64,000 nt of DNA from Pontibacillus chungwhensis (GTDB taxonomy: Bacteria > Bacillota > Bacilli > Bacillales > BH030062). The stretch covers positions 2,852,001 through 2,916,000 of the forward strand of contig NZ_CP126446.1 in assembly GCF_030166655.1 (NCBI RefSeq), in the 5' to 3' direction. How positions within the stretch are numbered: position 1 is the first letter of the stretch; the number at the start of each line of letters is the position of its first letter. Positions 27,462-36,673 of this stretch are shown piece by piece. Under the pieces are notes generated by a model. It worked only from the letters and a program-made list of their open reading frames with translations, had not been told where the DNA came from and made no database searches. A program made the position numbers and the translations under genes.

Positions 27462-28739
27462 TTGAGCCAACAACCGTTAGCATTTCGTATGCGACCGAAA
27501 CATATTGACGATATTATTGGACAGAAACACCTGGTCGGAGAAGGGAAAATGATTCGTAGAATGGTAGATGCCAATCGCTTGGCCTCTATGATTCTTTTTG
27601 GCCCCCCTGGCACAGGGAAGACATCTATGGCTATGGCCCTTGCCAAAAGTTTAAATTTACGTTTTAAGACATTAAATGCTGTTGTGGATAAGAAGAAAGA
27701 TATGGAGATAGCTGTAGAAGAAGCGAAAATGTCTGGGCAACTGGTACTCATTTTAGATGAAGTACACCGTCTCGATAAAGGGAAACAAGATTTCCTGCTT
27801 CCTCATGTAGAATCTAACCTGATTACTCTTATTGGTTGCACCACGAGTAATCCTTATCATTCGATTAATCCGGCTATCCGCAGTCGTTGCCACTTGTTTG
27901 AAGTTGAGCGATTGGATATTGAAGATGTAAAGGACGCTATTCACCGATCCATTGCAAACGAAACAGAGGGACTGGGACATTTAAATATTAAAGTCTCAGA
28001 GGATGCCATGGAGCACTTTGCTCATTCCGCAAATGGAGATCTTCGCGCGGCGTTAAATGGTTTGGAATTAGCAGCTTTTTCAACCCCGGAAGATGAGAAA
28101 GGTCAGATTACAATTGACCTTGATACGGCTGAGCAGTGCATGCAAAAGAAAAGTTTCTCTCATGATAAAGACGGAGATGCTCATTATGATGTTCTCTCAG
28201 CTTTTCAGAAATCGATACGTGGTAGTGATGTAAATGCGGCCTTGCACTATTTAGGCAGACTGATTGAAGCAGGAGACCTTGATAGCATTGGAAGAAGAAT
28301 GGTTGTGACCGCGTATGAGGATATTGGACTGGCCAATCCACAAGCCGGACCAAGAGCTATGGCTGCAGTTGAAGCAGCCGAGCGACTCGGTTTCCCTGAA
28401 GCACGAATTCCGTTAGCCAACGCAATCGTTGAACTATGCCTTTCTCCTAAGTCGAACTCCGCCTATAAGGCACTAGATGCGGCCTTAGGAGATATTCGTA
28501 AAGGGAAAAGCGGTGAAGTTCCTGCCCATCTTAAGGACGCTCATTATAAAGGAGCCGAAAAGTTAGGTCGGGGTATAGAGTATCAATATCCCCATAACTA
28601 TGAGAATAGCTGGGTAGATCAGCAATACCTACCAGATTCTATTAAAAATGCCCTCTACTATTCACCGAAAAAGACCGGTAAATTTGAAAAAGGACTCGCG
28701 CAAGTATACGAAACGATTCAAAAACAAAAGAAAAAGTAA
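27462..28739 (+). CDS. rarA: replication-associated recombination protein A (RarA/MgsA)
   Basis: A clamp-loader-like AAA+ ATPase acting at stalled forks. 425 residues from TTG 27462, with AAAGGAG at 27444-27450; the open frame starts at GTG 27450, too close to that site. PLAFRMRPKHIDDIIGQKHLVG at the N-terminus, Walker A GPPGTGKTS (near 50), Walker B LILDEVHRLDK (near 96), sensor TTSNPYHSINPAIRSRCHLFE, and the C-terminal tetramer domain with MVVTAYEDIGLANPQA. In B. subtilis (yrvN) it also lies next to cymR. Confidence 0.95.
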   Translation: MSQQPLAFRMRPKHIDDIIGQKHLVGEGKMIRRMVDANRLASMILFGPPGTGKTSMAMALAKSLNLRFKTLNAVVDKKKDMEIAVEEAKMSGQLVLILDEVHRLDKGKQDFLLPHVESNLITLIGCTTSNPYHSINPAIRSRCHLFEVERLDIEDVKDAIHRSIANETEGLGHLNIKVSEDAMEHFAHSANGDLRAALNGLELAAFSTPEDEKGQITIDLDTAEQCMQKKSFSHDKDGDAHYDVLSAFQKSIRGSDVNAALHYLGRLIEAGDLDSIGRRMVVTAYEDIGLANPQAGPRAMAAVEAAERLGFPEARIPLANAIVELCLSPKSNSAYKALDAALGDIRKGKSGEVPAHLKDAHYKGAEKLGRGIEYQYPHNYENSWVDQQYLPDSIKNALYYSPKKTGKFEKGLAQVYETIQKQKKK

Positions 28740-28756
28740 ATATTTGTATTGACTCA

Positions 28757-28787
28757 GGTATATTTTCAATCTCTCCTCCCCATAATA
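28757..28787 (+). promoter_or_regulatory. possible forespore-type promoter before the rsfA-like gene
   Basis: GGTATA (28757-28762), 18 bases, CATAATA (28781-28787) resembles the SigG pattern TGAATA-18-CATACTA, and GTATA also fits a SigF -35. The match is partial. Confidence 0.35.
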
Positions 28788-28851
28788 GAAACAACATTAA
28801 CAAACTAGTTCTAGTAATTTCATTGGTTTATTAGAAAAGGAGAGATTGAAT

Positions 28852-29568
28852 ATGGTTAAAGTTCGACAAGATGCCTGGTCTCATGAAGATGATTTATTAT
28901 TAGCTGAAACGGTTCTTCGTCATATCCGTGAAGGAAGTACTCAGTTAAGAGCTTTTGATGAAGTGGGCGACCATTTAAACCGTACCTCTGCAGCCTGTGG
29001 TTTTCGCTGGAATGCAGAGATTCGTAAGAAATATGATCAAGCTATTGACTTAGCTAAGCGTCAACGCAAAGAAAAGAAACGCGCCCTTGCTAAGCAACAA
29101 AAGGTGGCAACGACCGCTTCCCCTGTAGTTGCACGGGAAGACCATCAATTACCTGCCCCTGCTTCTACACTCGTTGTTGAAGAAGAAGAGTTCGAAACCG
29201 TGGCTATGGAGACACAAGATTATACAGCAGCTGTCTACCAGGAAGAAGCCCCTGTAGTATCCTTTGATCACATTATTCGTTCATTAAGAGAATTAAAGCG
29301 CCAGACTCAAAACACAAGTCATTCTAAGTCTCACATCAAGCAACTTGAAGAAGAGAACCAACAACTACAAGATGAAAACAACCAACTACAAAATAAGTTG
29401 CGTAAAATGGAAAAACAATACCTTATGATTCAAGAAGACTATCAAGTTCTAATGCAAGTCATGGACCGAGCTCGTAAGATGATTGCATTTGATGAAGACG
29501 AACAATTTTCTTCTAAGCCTGCTTTTCGAATGGAAAAGAACGGGAACTTAGAACAAGTTGCTCGATAA
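28852..29568 (+). CDS. RsfA-family prespore transcription regulator
   Basis: 238 residues. An N-terminal Myb/SANT-like DNA-binding domain (VRQDAWSHEDDLLLAETVLRHIREG, then NRTSAACGFRWNAEIRKKY, about 3-65), a basic linker (KRQRKEKKRALAKQQK), a variable acidic middle, and a C-terminal coiled coil (about 160-205, QLEEENQQLQDENNQLQ). This is the layout of RsfA/YlbO; RsfA modulates SigF-dependent genes in the forespore. AAGGAGAG is 7 bases before ATG 28852. In B. subtilis rsfA is elsewhere, so which paralogue this is cannot be told. Confidence 0.8.
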   Translation: MVKVRQDAWSHEDDLLLAETVLRHIREGSTQLRAFDEVGDHLNRTSAACGFRWNAEIRKKYDQAIDLAKRQRKEKKRALAKQQKVATTASPVVAREDHQLPAPASTLVVEEEEFETVAMETQDYTAAVYQEEAPVVSFDHIIRSLRELKRQTQNTSHSKSHIKQLEEENQQLQDENNQLQNKLRKMEKQYLMIQEDYQVLMQVMDRARKMIAFDEDEQFSSKPAFRMEKNGNLEQVAR

Positions 29569-29574
29569 AACGAA

Positions 29575-29599
29575 AACCCGGCCTAAGCCGGGTTTTTTA
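29575..29599. terminator. bidirectional terminator between rsfA-like gene and tcdA
   Basis: AACCCGGC/GCCGGGTT (29575-29594), loop CTAA, with T6 on the + side and A-rich sequence on the other. Confidence 0.85.
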
Positions 29600-30361
29600 A
29601 TAGCGTTCGATCGTTATAGGTTTTAAGATCTCTTGTACAACATGACTGGCCATGATTAATCCAGCAACAGAAGGCACAAATGCATTGGAAGACGGAGGCT
29701 GCTCTGCTTTTCTGGTGTTTGGATTATCTGGTGTAATTTCTTGACGAACATCTTCACGTATTTTTATAGGCTGTTCCTTAGAAAATACAACCGGAATGCC
29801 TTTTTTGTAACCTTCTTTTCGCAACTTGGTGCGAATGACACGTGCAATCGGATCGTAACTCGTGTCAAAGATATTGGCGATTTCAAATTTCGTAGGATCC
29901 ATTTTATTCGCTGCACCCATGGATGAGATAATATTAATATCGCGGTCGATACACTGTTTGATAAGATGAATCTTAAATGAAATGGTATCACTTGCATCGA
30001 CAACAAAATCTAAGTCGTGTTCGAATAAACGCTCATACGTTTCGTCGGTATAAAACATATGTAAACGAACAACTTCACAGTCAGGATTAATATCCTTTAC
30101 ACGATCAGCCATTAAGTCAACCTTAGATTGACCTATGGTAGACATTAGTGAGTGAATTTGACGATTAATATTCGTGATATCCACATCATCTTTATCAATA
30201 AGAATTAATTTACCTACTCCGCTTCTCGCTAAGGCCTCTACACTAAAAGAGCCAACACCACCAATACCAAGGACAGCGACAGTCGCTCCTTTCATTAGGT
30301 CGAGCCCATCTTGTCCGATGGCGAGTTGATTTCTTGAAAATTGATGAAGCACAATGCTCAC
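29597..30361 (-). CDS. tcdA: tRNA threonylcarbamoyladenosine dehydratase TcdA
   Basis: TcdA (CsdL family) uses ATP to cyclise t6A37 in tRNA to ct6A. 254 residues with an E1/MoeB-like ThiF fold: the nucleotide motif AVLGIGGVGSFSVEALARSGVG (about 29-50), Asp in LIDKDDVDITNINRQIHS, and DASDTISFKI near 117. The C-terminus GSVPSVAGLIMASHV-like stretch (FVPSVAGLIMASHVVQEIL) is typical. It corresponds to B. subtilis yrvM and lies, as there, downstream of the 6S RNA gene. Confidence 0.94.
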   Translation of the reverse strand: MSIVLHQFSRNQLAIGQDGLDLMKGATVAVLGIGGVGSFSVEALARSGVGKLILIDKDDVDITNINRQIHSLMSTIGQSKVDLMADRVKDINPDCEVVRLHMFYTDETYERLFEHDLDFVVDASDTISFKIHLIKQCIDRDINIISSMGAANKMDPTKFEIANIFDTSYDPIARVIRTKLRKEGYKKGIPVVFSKEQPIKIREDVRQEITPDNPNTRKAEQPPSSNAFVPSVAGLIMASHVVQEILKPITIERY

Positions 30362-30439
30362 TCCTCTTTCACGATCATATAAGATCAGTATTCCTTTTCT
30401 AGCAGTTCCATAAACACATCAAAGGCTTACGAAAACATA

Positions 30440-30467
30440 AAAATAACCTTAAGGCTTTCCCTTAAGG
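30440..30467 (-). terminator. hairpin after the 6S RNA gene
   Basis: CCTTAAG/CTTAAGG (30447-30453 and 30461-30467), followed on the - strand by TTATTTTT. It lies just past the 3' end of the 6S gene and is its likely terminator. Confidence 0.6.
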
Positions 30468-30494
30468 ATGGTTTATAAAGCTTATGTAAAAAGA

Positions 30495-30691
30495 AAACCA
30501 ATCCCAATCGTGCCGTCACAGTCCAATGTTTTGAACCCCGCTCTTGGCAAGTGGGTGCTTTGTTCTGTAATTTATGCGTCCTCTAAGTAAGTGAAACAAG
30601 GCTTGCATGCCTTACAGAAACTTCAAGCTCCCGTAGTTCAAAATGTTCGGTCAAAACGATTGTTGGATGACGTACACATCAGGATCGGTTT
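30495..30691 (-). ncRNA. bsrA: 6S RNA (6S-1/BsrA type)
   Basis: 6S RNA mimics an open promoter and sequesters SigA RNA polymerase. Three observations support it. The ends pair: AAACCGATCC and GGATTGGTTT on the - strand (30691-30682 and 30504-30495). Read on the + strand, 30645-30657 is GTTCGGTCAAAAC, the start of the known B. subtilis 6S-1 product RNA, so the template bubble is conserved. The gene lies between aspS and tcdA as bsrA does. The 5' part (CCTGATGTGT) also matches B. subtilis. About 197 nt; exact ends could be some bases longer. Confidence 0.9.
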
Positions 30692-30708
30692 GTTAAGTTT
30701 GTAATCAA

Positions 30709-30737
30709 ATCATAGCATACCTAATGTATCTTAGCAA
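30709..30737 (-). promoter_or_regulatory. promoter of the 6S RNA gene
   Basis: On the - strand TTGCTA (30737-30732), 17 bases, TATGAT (30714-30709). Transcription would begin near 30702, slightly before the paired 5' end of the RNA. Confidence 0.6.
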
Positions 30738-30772
30738 CAAAAAGGAACGTTACAGTATGATTACATTTCTTC

Positions 30773-32563
30773 CTATTTGTCCTCTTGTTCTTGCTTTGCT
30801 TTCTCATTAAGCTCAAGATGCAGTTCTGTTAGCTGTTCCTGACTTACAGGCCCCGGAGCTGCTGTCATTAGATCGGATGCAGAAGCTGTTTTCGGGAAAA
30901 GGATCGTATCTCTTAAGTTCGAACGATCCGCTAAGATCATGACAAGACGATCCAGGCCAAGTGCAATACCACCGTGTGGAGGGGCACCAAATTCTAAAGC
31001 TTCTAATAAGAAACCAAACTGGCTCTGTGCTTCTTCTTCGGAGAAACCTAACACTTTAAGCATTTGGTCCTGAACTTCTTTTTCATAAATACGGAGACTT
31101 CCTCCACCTAGTTCATAACCATTTAGAACTAGGTCATAAGCTTGCGCTCGAACTTCTTGTGGGTTGCTTTCTAGCTTATCGATATCTTCACGCTCAGGCA
31201 TTGTAAATGGATGGTGTGCTGCGAAGTATCGTCCAAGCTCCTCATCATATTCGAATAAAGGCCAGTCTGTTACCCATAGGAAATTAAATTGGCTTTGATC
31301 AATGAGGTCAAGTTCTTTACCTAGCTTTTGACGAAGTGCTCCAAGGCTATCGTGCACAACGGATGTTTTATCAGCTACAAATAGAAGCAGGTCGCCATCT
31401 TCAGCAGCAAGAGCTGTTCGAAGGTTCGATCCTTCTTCATCACTAAAGAACTTAGCAATTGGACCTTTTAACTCACCTTCTTCTACTTTCAGCCACGCTA
31501 AACCTTTCGCATCATAGATCTTCACAAATTCTGTTAGCTTATCAATGTCTTTACGAGAGAAGTCACTTGCTTTCCCTTTCACATTTATACCACTAACAGT
31601 GCCACCAGATTCAACAGCTGATTTGAATACTTTAAAACCAGAGTCTTTCACAACTTCTGATAGGTTTACTAACTCAAGACCAAATCGGGTATCTGGCTTA
31701 TCTGAACCATAACGGTCCATCGCTTCATCGTAGCTCATATGTTTAAACGGTGTTTCAATTTCTACACCTTTTGTTTCTTTAAGCACTTTCTTCATCATAC
31801 GCTCTGTCATGCTTTGAATTTCTTCTTGAGACATGAAAGAAGTCTCAATATCGACTTGGGTAAATTCTGGTTGACGATCTGCACGTAGGTCTTCATCACG
31901 GAAGCAACGTGCAATCTGGTAATACTTCTCAAAGCCTGACACCATAATAAGCTGTTTAAATAGCTGCGGAGACTGCGGCAATGCATAGAATTCTCCCTTA
32001 TGAACACGGCTTGGAACTAAATAGTCACGCGCTCCTTCAGGGGTACTCTTCGTTAACATTGGTGTTTCCATCTCCAAGAATTCTTCGCTGTTTAAGAAAT
32101 TACGGATAGCTTGTGTCGTTTTATGACGAAGCTTGAATGTCTCTTGAAGAGGATTACGACGTAAGTCCATATAACGGTACTTAAGACGAAGATCCTCTGC
32201 TACATCTGTTTCATCCTGTAACTGAAATGGAGGCGTCTTAGATTTATTCAAAATGGTAATATCAGATGCTAATACTTCAACCTTACCAGTTGCTAACTGA
32301 GAGTTAATCGTTGCTTCATCCCGAGCTACAACTTGGCCTGATATCTCAACCACATACTCAGTACGTACTTTATCAGCTGTTTCAATTGCCTCTGTAGAAT
32401 CTTCCGGATTAAATACAACTTGAACTAATCCAGAGCGGTCACGTAGGTCGATAAAGATTAGGCCACCTAGATCACGTCGTTTCTGAACCCACCCTTTTAG
32501 AAGGACGGTTTCCCCAATATGACTTTCTCGTATTTCACCACTTAACTGACGATGTTCACTCAT
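30773..32563 (-). CDS. aspS: aspartyl-tRNA synthetase
   Basis: 596 residues, class II. An N-terminal OB-fold anticodon domain (about 15-105), then motif 2 in [25 protein letters not shown] (about 213-237), the bacterial GAD insertion (about 290-420) and motif 3 in [15 protein letters not shown] near 525. The bacterial length shows it is the full AspRS. The ATG overlaps the hisS stop by 4 bases (ATGA-type junction), so it is cotranscribed and controlled by the T-box before hisS. Confidence 0.96.
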   Translation of the reverse strand: MSEHRQLSGEIRESHIGETVLLKGWVQKRRDLGGLIFIDLRDRSGLVQVVFNPEDSTEAIETADKVRTEYVVEISGQVVARDEATINSQLATGKVEVLASDITILNKSKTPPFQLQDETDVAEDLRLKYRYMDLRRNPLQETFKLRHKTTQAIRNFLNSEEFLEMETPMLTKSTPEGARDYLVPSRVHKGEFYALPQSPQLFKQLIMVSGFEKYYQIARCFRDEDLRADRQPEFTQVDIETSFMSQEEIQSMTERMMKKVLKETKGVEIETPFKHMSYDEAMDRYGSDKPDTRFGLELVNLSEVVKDSGFKVFKSAVESGGTVSGINVKGKASDFSRKDIDKLTEFVKIYDAKGLAWLKVEEGELKGPIAKFFSDEEGSNLRTALAAEDGDLLLFVADKTSVVHDSLGALRQKLGKELDLIDQSQFNFLWVTDWPLFEYDEELGRYFAAHHPFTMPEREDIDKLESNPQEVRAQAYDLVLNGYELGGGSLRIYEKEVQDQMLKVLGFSEEEAQSQFGFLLEALEFGAPPHGGIALGLDRLVMILADRSNLRDTILFPKTASASDLMTAAPGPVSQEQLTELHLELNEKAKQEQEDK

Positions 32564-33843
32564 GATTGCTCCCCCTTAAACTCATTCTTCATATGTTCAA
32601 CCACATCAGCGAGCGAGATGGTTTCCTGATCCCCTGTTGTCATACGCTTCACATTAATTTGCCCATTCGCTAATTCATTCTCACCAAGAACTAATACGTA
32701 TTTAGCTTGAAGTCGATCAGCTGATTTAAACTGGGCTTTAATCTTCTTGCCGGCATAGTCTTTGTCTACTTGGATACCTGCTTTACGAAGCTGATATACA
32801 ATTCCTGCTGCTTCTTTCTCTGCTTCTTCGCCAAGGGCCACGATATAGCAATCCAAACTCTCTTCGATAGGAAGTGATACCCCTTCCGCTTCTAAAGCCA
32901 TTAGCAAACGCTCAATACTCATAGCAAAGCCTATACCAGACGTTTCAGGTCCGCCCACTTCTTCTACTAGTCCATTGTAGCGTCCACCACCGCTTAGTGT
33001 GGTAATTGCACCAAACCCTTTTGATTCACTCATAATCTCAAAAGCAGTATGGTTATAGTAATCCAGGCCACGTACTAAGTTTGAGTCAATCGTATAAGCA
33101 ATTCCCATTTTATCAAGGTAGCTCTTCACATTTTCAAAGTAAGTACGAGAATACTCATTTAAATATTCAAGAATAGATGGTGCTGTAGCCATCGCGGGAT
33201 GATCCCTGTCTTTCTTACAATCAAGAACGCGCATTGGATTTTGATCCAATCGCAGCTGACAATCTTCACACAGTTCTTCACGGTGAGGATCAAAGTGTGA
33301 GATTAAGGCTTTTCGGTGCTCCTCACGACTTTCTTTGTCGCCAAGACTGTTTAGCACCAACTTAAGGGATTGTAACCCTAATTCCTGATAACTATTCATC
33401 GCAAGAGCAATGACCTCAGCGTCAATGGCAGGATCATCACTACCTAATGCTTCAATTCCAAATTGAACGAACTGACGCATACGGCCTTGTTGAGGGCGCT
33501 CATATCGGAACATCGGTCCGAAATAATAGTATTTGGTAGGCTGATTCGGTAAGCCATAGACCTTATTCTGTACAAAGGAACGTACAACAGAAGCTGTTCC
33601 TTCAGGGCGAAGCGTCAAGCTTCGCCCACCACGGTCCTCAAACGTGTACATTTCCTTTTGAACAATATCAGTTGAATCCCCAACGCCGCGCTGGAAAAGC
33701 TCAGTATGTTCAAAAATCGGGGTACGCACTTCTTTATAGTTGTAACGACGACATACGTCAGATAATACAGATTCAACAAACTGCCATTTTTCTACTTCTC
33801 CAGGTAAAATATCCTGGGTACCACGAGGTCCTTTTAGACTCAT
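32560..33843 (-). CDS. hisS: histidyl-tRNA synthetase
   Basis: 427 residues from ATG 33843 with GGAGGAG 5 bases before. Class II His[14 protein letters not shown] at the start, [12 protein letters not shown] (about 80), motif 2 in [23 protein letters not shown] (about 108-130), the histidine-binding [12 protein letters not shown] (about 264) and [15 protein letters not shown], and an anticodon-binding C-terminal domain. First gene of hisS-aspS, preceded by a His T-box leader. Confidence 0.97.
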   Translation of the reverse strand: MSLKGPRGTQDILPGEVEKWQFVESVLSDVCRRYNYKEVRTPIFEHTELFQRGVGDSTDIVQKEMYTFEDRGGRSLTLRPEGTASVVRSFVQNKVYGLPNQPTKYYYFGPMFRYERPQQGRMRQFVQFGIEALGSDDPAIDAEVIALAMNSYQELGLQSLKLVLNSLGDKESREEHRKALISHFDPHREELCEDCQLRLDQNPMRVLDCKKDRDHPAMATAPSILEYLNEYSRTYFENVKSYLDKMGIAYTIDSNLVRGLDYYNHTAFEIMSESKGFGAITTLSGGGRYNGLVEEVGGPETSGIGFAMSIERLLMALEAEGVSLPIEESLDCYIVALGEEAEKEAAGIVYQLRKAGIQVDKDYAGKKIKAQFKSADRLQAKYVLVLGENELANGQINVKRMTTGDQETISLADVVEHMKNEFKGEQS

Positions 33844-33904
33844 GTGCACTCCTCCTATAGAATGTTGTCATTATTTTTTTCAGCGGCACACATCTTTAGG
33901 CAAA

Positions 33905-34209
33905 TAAAAACTCCCGCCCCATATTCGATACAAATAGGTATCGAATAGGGACGGGAGATCTTACCCGCGTTGCCACCCTAGTTGAAGCATTAAAATGCTT
34001 CCGCTTAAACAGTTAACGCCTGCCACGTCCATCACCTACTCACAATCGCTTTCGATGCGGAACCTAAGGAATGTCTTTCGCTAAGGTCATTTACAGAGAT
34101 ACTTTCAGCCAAATGGTATCTCCTCTCTTCTCTAAACGTTTCCCTAGCTACTCTTTCCATCAACGGTAATCAATATAAATGTATGTGAAAAAGTACTTTT
34201 ACTAGCCTG
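33905..34209 (-). promoter_or_regulatory. T-box leader of hisS-aspS (histidine)
   Basis: On the - strand the T-box AGGGTGGCAACGCGGG reads at 33979-33964, followed by a long terminator stem CTCCCG...CGGGAG (33911-33957) and T-run (33910-33906). Stem I has the CCATTTGGCTGAAAG distal motif. The likely specifier is CAT (His; + strand ATG at 34071-34073) in the context AAAGA-CAT-T. One His-responsive leader thus appears to control both hisS and aspS. Confidence 0.9.
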
Positions 34210-34215
34210 ATAAGA

Positions 34216-34244
34216 ATTTTAATACGGGTTCCTTATAATTTCAA
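34216..34244 (-). promoter_or_regulatory. probable promoter of the hisS leader
   Basis: On the - strand TTGAAA (34244-34239), 17 bases, TAAAAT (34221-34216). Spacing and boxes fit SigA, and the position fits the start of the T-box leader. Confidence 0.5.
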
Positions 34245-34310
34245 CACTTTTTTCCTATATGTGTGTATGAAAGGAATTGTTTATTATCATAATGTTGACG
34301 ATAACGAATG

Positions 34311-34487
34311 TCAAGCACGGTCGATACTTTCTTTTAGTTTTTTTACATCCTTCAAAGAAACCCCGAATTCCTCAGCCATTTCCATTCGAGTCAGATGGGG
34401 TTCTTTCTCTAAGAAGTCATGAAATTGAACCCCAAATATGTCCTTGCTTGCCTGTGATGAATGTAAATGCTTACGTCCTTGCCTCAT
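34311..34487 (-). CDS. small helix-turn-helix protein
   Basis: A 58-residue protein starting at ATG 34487 (GAGGTG 6 bases upstream). A basic N-terminus (MRQGRKHLHSSQASK) is followed by FHDFLEKEPHLTRMEMAEEFGVSLKDVKKLKESI, which reads as a helix-turn-helix: MAEEFGVSLKDVKKLK. Similar short proteins in Bacillaceae are of unknown role. It lies upstream of the hisS promoter, in the same direction, and faces away from the amidase gene. I do not recognise a named orthologue. Confidence 0.65.
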   Translation of the reverse strand: MRQGRKHLHSSQASKDIFGVQFHDFLEKEPHLTRMEMAEEFGVSLKDVKKLKESIDRA

Positions 34488-34631
34488 AATGAACACCTCT
34501 TTGTGGCTTTTTATCTATTTTCCCCAAAGCGGCATAAAAATTTCATGATAGGAAAGGTTTTTTTATAAGGATGTCGAAAGAAACATAAATACTCGTGTAA
34601 TCGATTATAAAAAAAAGGAGGCATTATTACT

Positions 34632-36146
34632 TTGTTTATACGACGCAGTACCGCCATGCTCTTTGTAATCATGATTGGTTCATTTTTATGGTTGAGCACG
34701 GATATCAACGCAGCACAGAAAGCCGTTATTAATGTAGAGCCTCTAAATGTGAGAAGTGGCCCTGGCTTAAGCCATGAGAAAGTTGGAGAAGTACATAAAG
34801 AGGACACCTTCCCTATTCTTCAAGAGAAAGATAACTGGGTACAAATCCAGCTTGAAGAGAGTAAGGGGTGGGTCGCCAAGTGGCTCATTAAATTAGAGCA
34901 AGATGATCTTTCATCTTCATCTAACGTCACCTCTTCTGTGAATGACCTACGAATAAGAAGTGGAGCAGGTACATCTTACCGTGTCATTGGAAGTATGGAC
35001 CAAGGCGATTCTTATCCCTTAAAAGGTTCATCAGGGGAATGGGTTCAACTCTCCTACAAGAATCAGAACGGGTGGGTTTCTAAACAATTTGTTACAACAG
35101 ATCAATCTGTAGCCACAACAAGTCAGCCTGAAGAATCAGTAAAAGAGTCTCCCCCTTCAACTGATCGGAATGACAAAGGAGAAATTGTCATTAAGACACC
35201 GATTTTAAACGTGAGAAGTGAAGGCAATCTAGGTAGCAAAATTGTAAGCCAAGTAAAAGAAGGCGAACAGTATACGTACATACAAGAAAAAGGTTCTTGG
35301 TACGAGATCAAATACAGCTCAGGAAAAACAGGGTGGGTAGCCAATTGGCTTGTCAAAAAAGTGGCATCCAAACCTGAGGAAACCCACTCGGTGACGTTGC
35401 TGTATAACGGAACAAATATTCGAAAAGGACCTTCCACAGCTAACCCGATTGTAGGAAGAGGATCAAAAGGCCAGCAGTTTAATGTTATTGGCCATGAAAA
35501 CAAATGGTATGAAATCTCCTACAATGGTGGTTCAGCATATGTTGCTGACTGGATTGTGGCAAGTCGTGAATCGACTATTGAGCAATTGTCTGATGAAGAA
35601 CAAAGCATCGCAGGCAAGACCGTTGTTATAGACGCTGGTCACGGAGGACGAGACGTTGGAACAATTGGTCACGACGGAAACTATGAGAAAAAACTTACCC
35701 TAATGACAGCTCAACGTTTGAAAGAACGATTAGAGCTCGCTGGAGCGAACGTCATTCTGACACGTTCAGATGACTCTTACATTGCTCTTAATTCCAGAGC
35801 AACGAAATCGAACGTTCTTGGAGCAGATGCTTTCTTATCTCTTCATTACAACAGTTTCCCTCAATCCCCAACCGTGTCAGGGATCGGTACTTACTACTAT
35901 CACAATCAGCACAAAGCCTTTGCAGAAGCGGTACAAAATGCAATGGTTAAAGCGACAGGCTTACATGATAGACAAGCTCGCTTCGGTGACTTCCATGTGA
36001 TCCGCGAGAACCGTCAGCCAGCCCTTTTACTAGAGCTTGGTTTTCTATCCAATCAACAGGAAGAGAAATATGTACACTCAAAAGAATTTCAAAATAAAGT
36101 AACAAACGGCATTGTCCAAGGAATCATCGATTACTTAGGAGAATAA
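34632..36146 (+). CDS. N-acetylmuramoyl-L-alanine amidase with SH3 repeats (YrvJ-like)
   Basis: 504 residues, exported. A signal peptide (about 1-24, FIRRSTAMLFVIMIGSFLWL) precedes four bacterial SH3 repeats (near 30-80, 98-145, 183-230 and 252-300), each with the NVRSGPG/ IRKGPS-type motif, then an Amidase_3 domain (about 330-500). Zinc and catalytic residues are seen: His in VVIDAGHGGRD, Glu in GNYEKKL, His in LSLHYNS and Glu in LLLELGFLSNQ. It cleaves the amide bond between MurNAc and the stem peptide. TTG 34632 has GGAGG 10 bases upstream. In B. subtilis yrvJ lies at the same place, between dtd and hisS. Confidence 0.92.
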   Translation: MFIRRSTAMLFVIMIGSFLWLSTDINAAQKAVINVEPLNVRSGPGLSHEKVGEVHKEDTFPILQEKDNWVQIQLEESKGWVAKWLIKLEQDDLSSSSNVTSSVNDLRIRSGAGTSYRVIGSMDQGDSYPLKGSSGEWVQLSYKNQNGWVSKQFVTTDQSVATTSQPEESVKESPPSTDRNDKGEIVIKTPILNVRSEGNLGSKIVSQVKEGEQYTYIQEKGSWYEIKYSSGKTGWVANWLVKKVASKPEETHSVTLLYNGTNIRKGPSTANPIVGRGSKGQQFNVIGHENKWYEISYNGGSAYVADWIVASRESTIEQLSDEEQSIAGKTVVIDAGHGGRDVGTIGHDGNYEKKLTLMTAQRLKERLELAGANVILTRSDDSYIALNSRATKSNVLGADAFLSLHYNSFPQSPTVSGIGTYYYHNQHKAFAEAVQNAMVKATGLHDRQARFGDFHVIRENRQPALLLELGFLSNQQEEKYVHSKEFQNKVTNGIVQGIIDYLGE

Positions 36147-36149
36147 AAA

Positions 36150-36184
36150 AGTGCTCGAGAGCCTACCTCTCGAGCACTTTTTTC
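36150..36184. terminator. bidirectional terminator between amidase gene and dtd
   Basis: AGTGCTCGAGA/TCTCGAGCACT (36150-36178), loop GCCTACC, A6 on the left and T6 on the right. Confidence 0.9.
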
Positions 36185-36215
36185 TATTAAAACATTCACC
36201 TTCAAACGGTAACAC

Positions 36216-36662
36216 CTAACGATCTTTGCTTTCTAAAATCAATGTAACAGGCCCTACGTTTGTGAGCTGAACGTCCATCATTTCACCAAATGCTCCTGTC
36301 TCAACAGGCACACCTAAGTCTCTGACTAAACCATTAAATGTCTCATATAACTTATTAGCAGGCTCTGGTTTTGCAGCATTCATGAAGTTTGGGCGCCTAC
36401 CCTTTCTGGTATCCCCATATAGAGTAAATTGAGAAATGGATAGCATTTGCCCTTCGATATCTTTCAAAGATAAGTTCATCTTCCCCTGGTCATCTTCAAA
36501 GATACGAAGGTTTACAATTTTATCTGCCAAATATTTCGCATCTTCTTCTGTATCTTCATGCGTCACGCCAAGCAGTATGACAAGGCCATTGTCTATTTCA
36601 CCTGTAACTTCATTTTCTACTGTAACTTTTGCGTTTCGACCACGTTGGACTACTGCCTTCAT
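36216..36662 (-). CDS. dtd: D-aminoacyl-tRNA deacylase
   Basis: Dtd hydrolyses D-amino acids (and Gly mischarged on tRNA-Ala) from tRNA. 148 residues. [16 protein letters not shown] opens it; the active-site region [21 protein letters not shown] (about 77-97) and the [10 protein letters not shown]-terminus (the Gly-cisPro-type element is represented near 136) are typical. It follows relA after about 11 bases, as in B. subtilis. Confidence 0.95.
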   Translation of the reverse strand: MKAVVQRGRNAKVTVENEVTGEIDNGLVILLGVTHEDTEEDAKYLADKIVNLRIFEDDQGKMNLSLKDIEGQMLSISQFTLYGDTRKGRRPNFMNAAKPEPANKLYETFNGLVRDLGVPVETGAFGEMMDVQLTNVGPVTLILESKDR

Positions 36663-36673
36663 TTTGACTCTCC

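Noticed and set aside
34511-34807. 98-codon - strand open frame over the start of the amidase gene
   Set aside because: Antisense to the signal peptide and first SH3 repeat, without a ribosome site.
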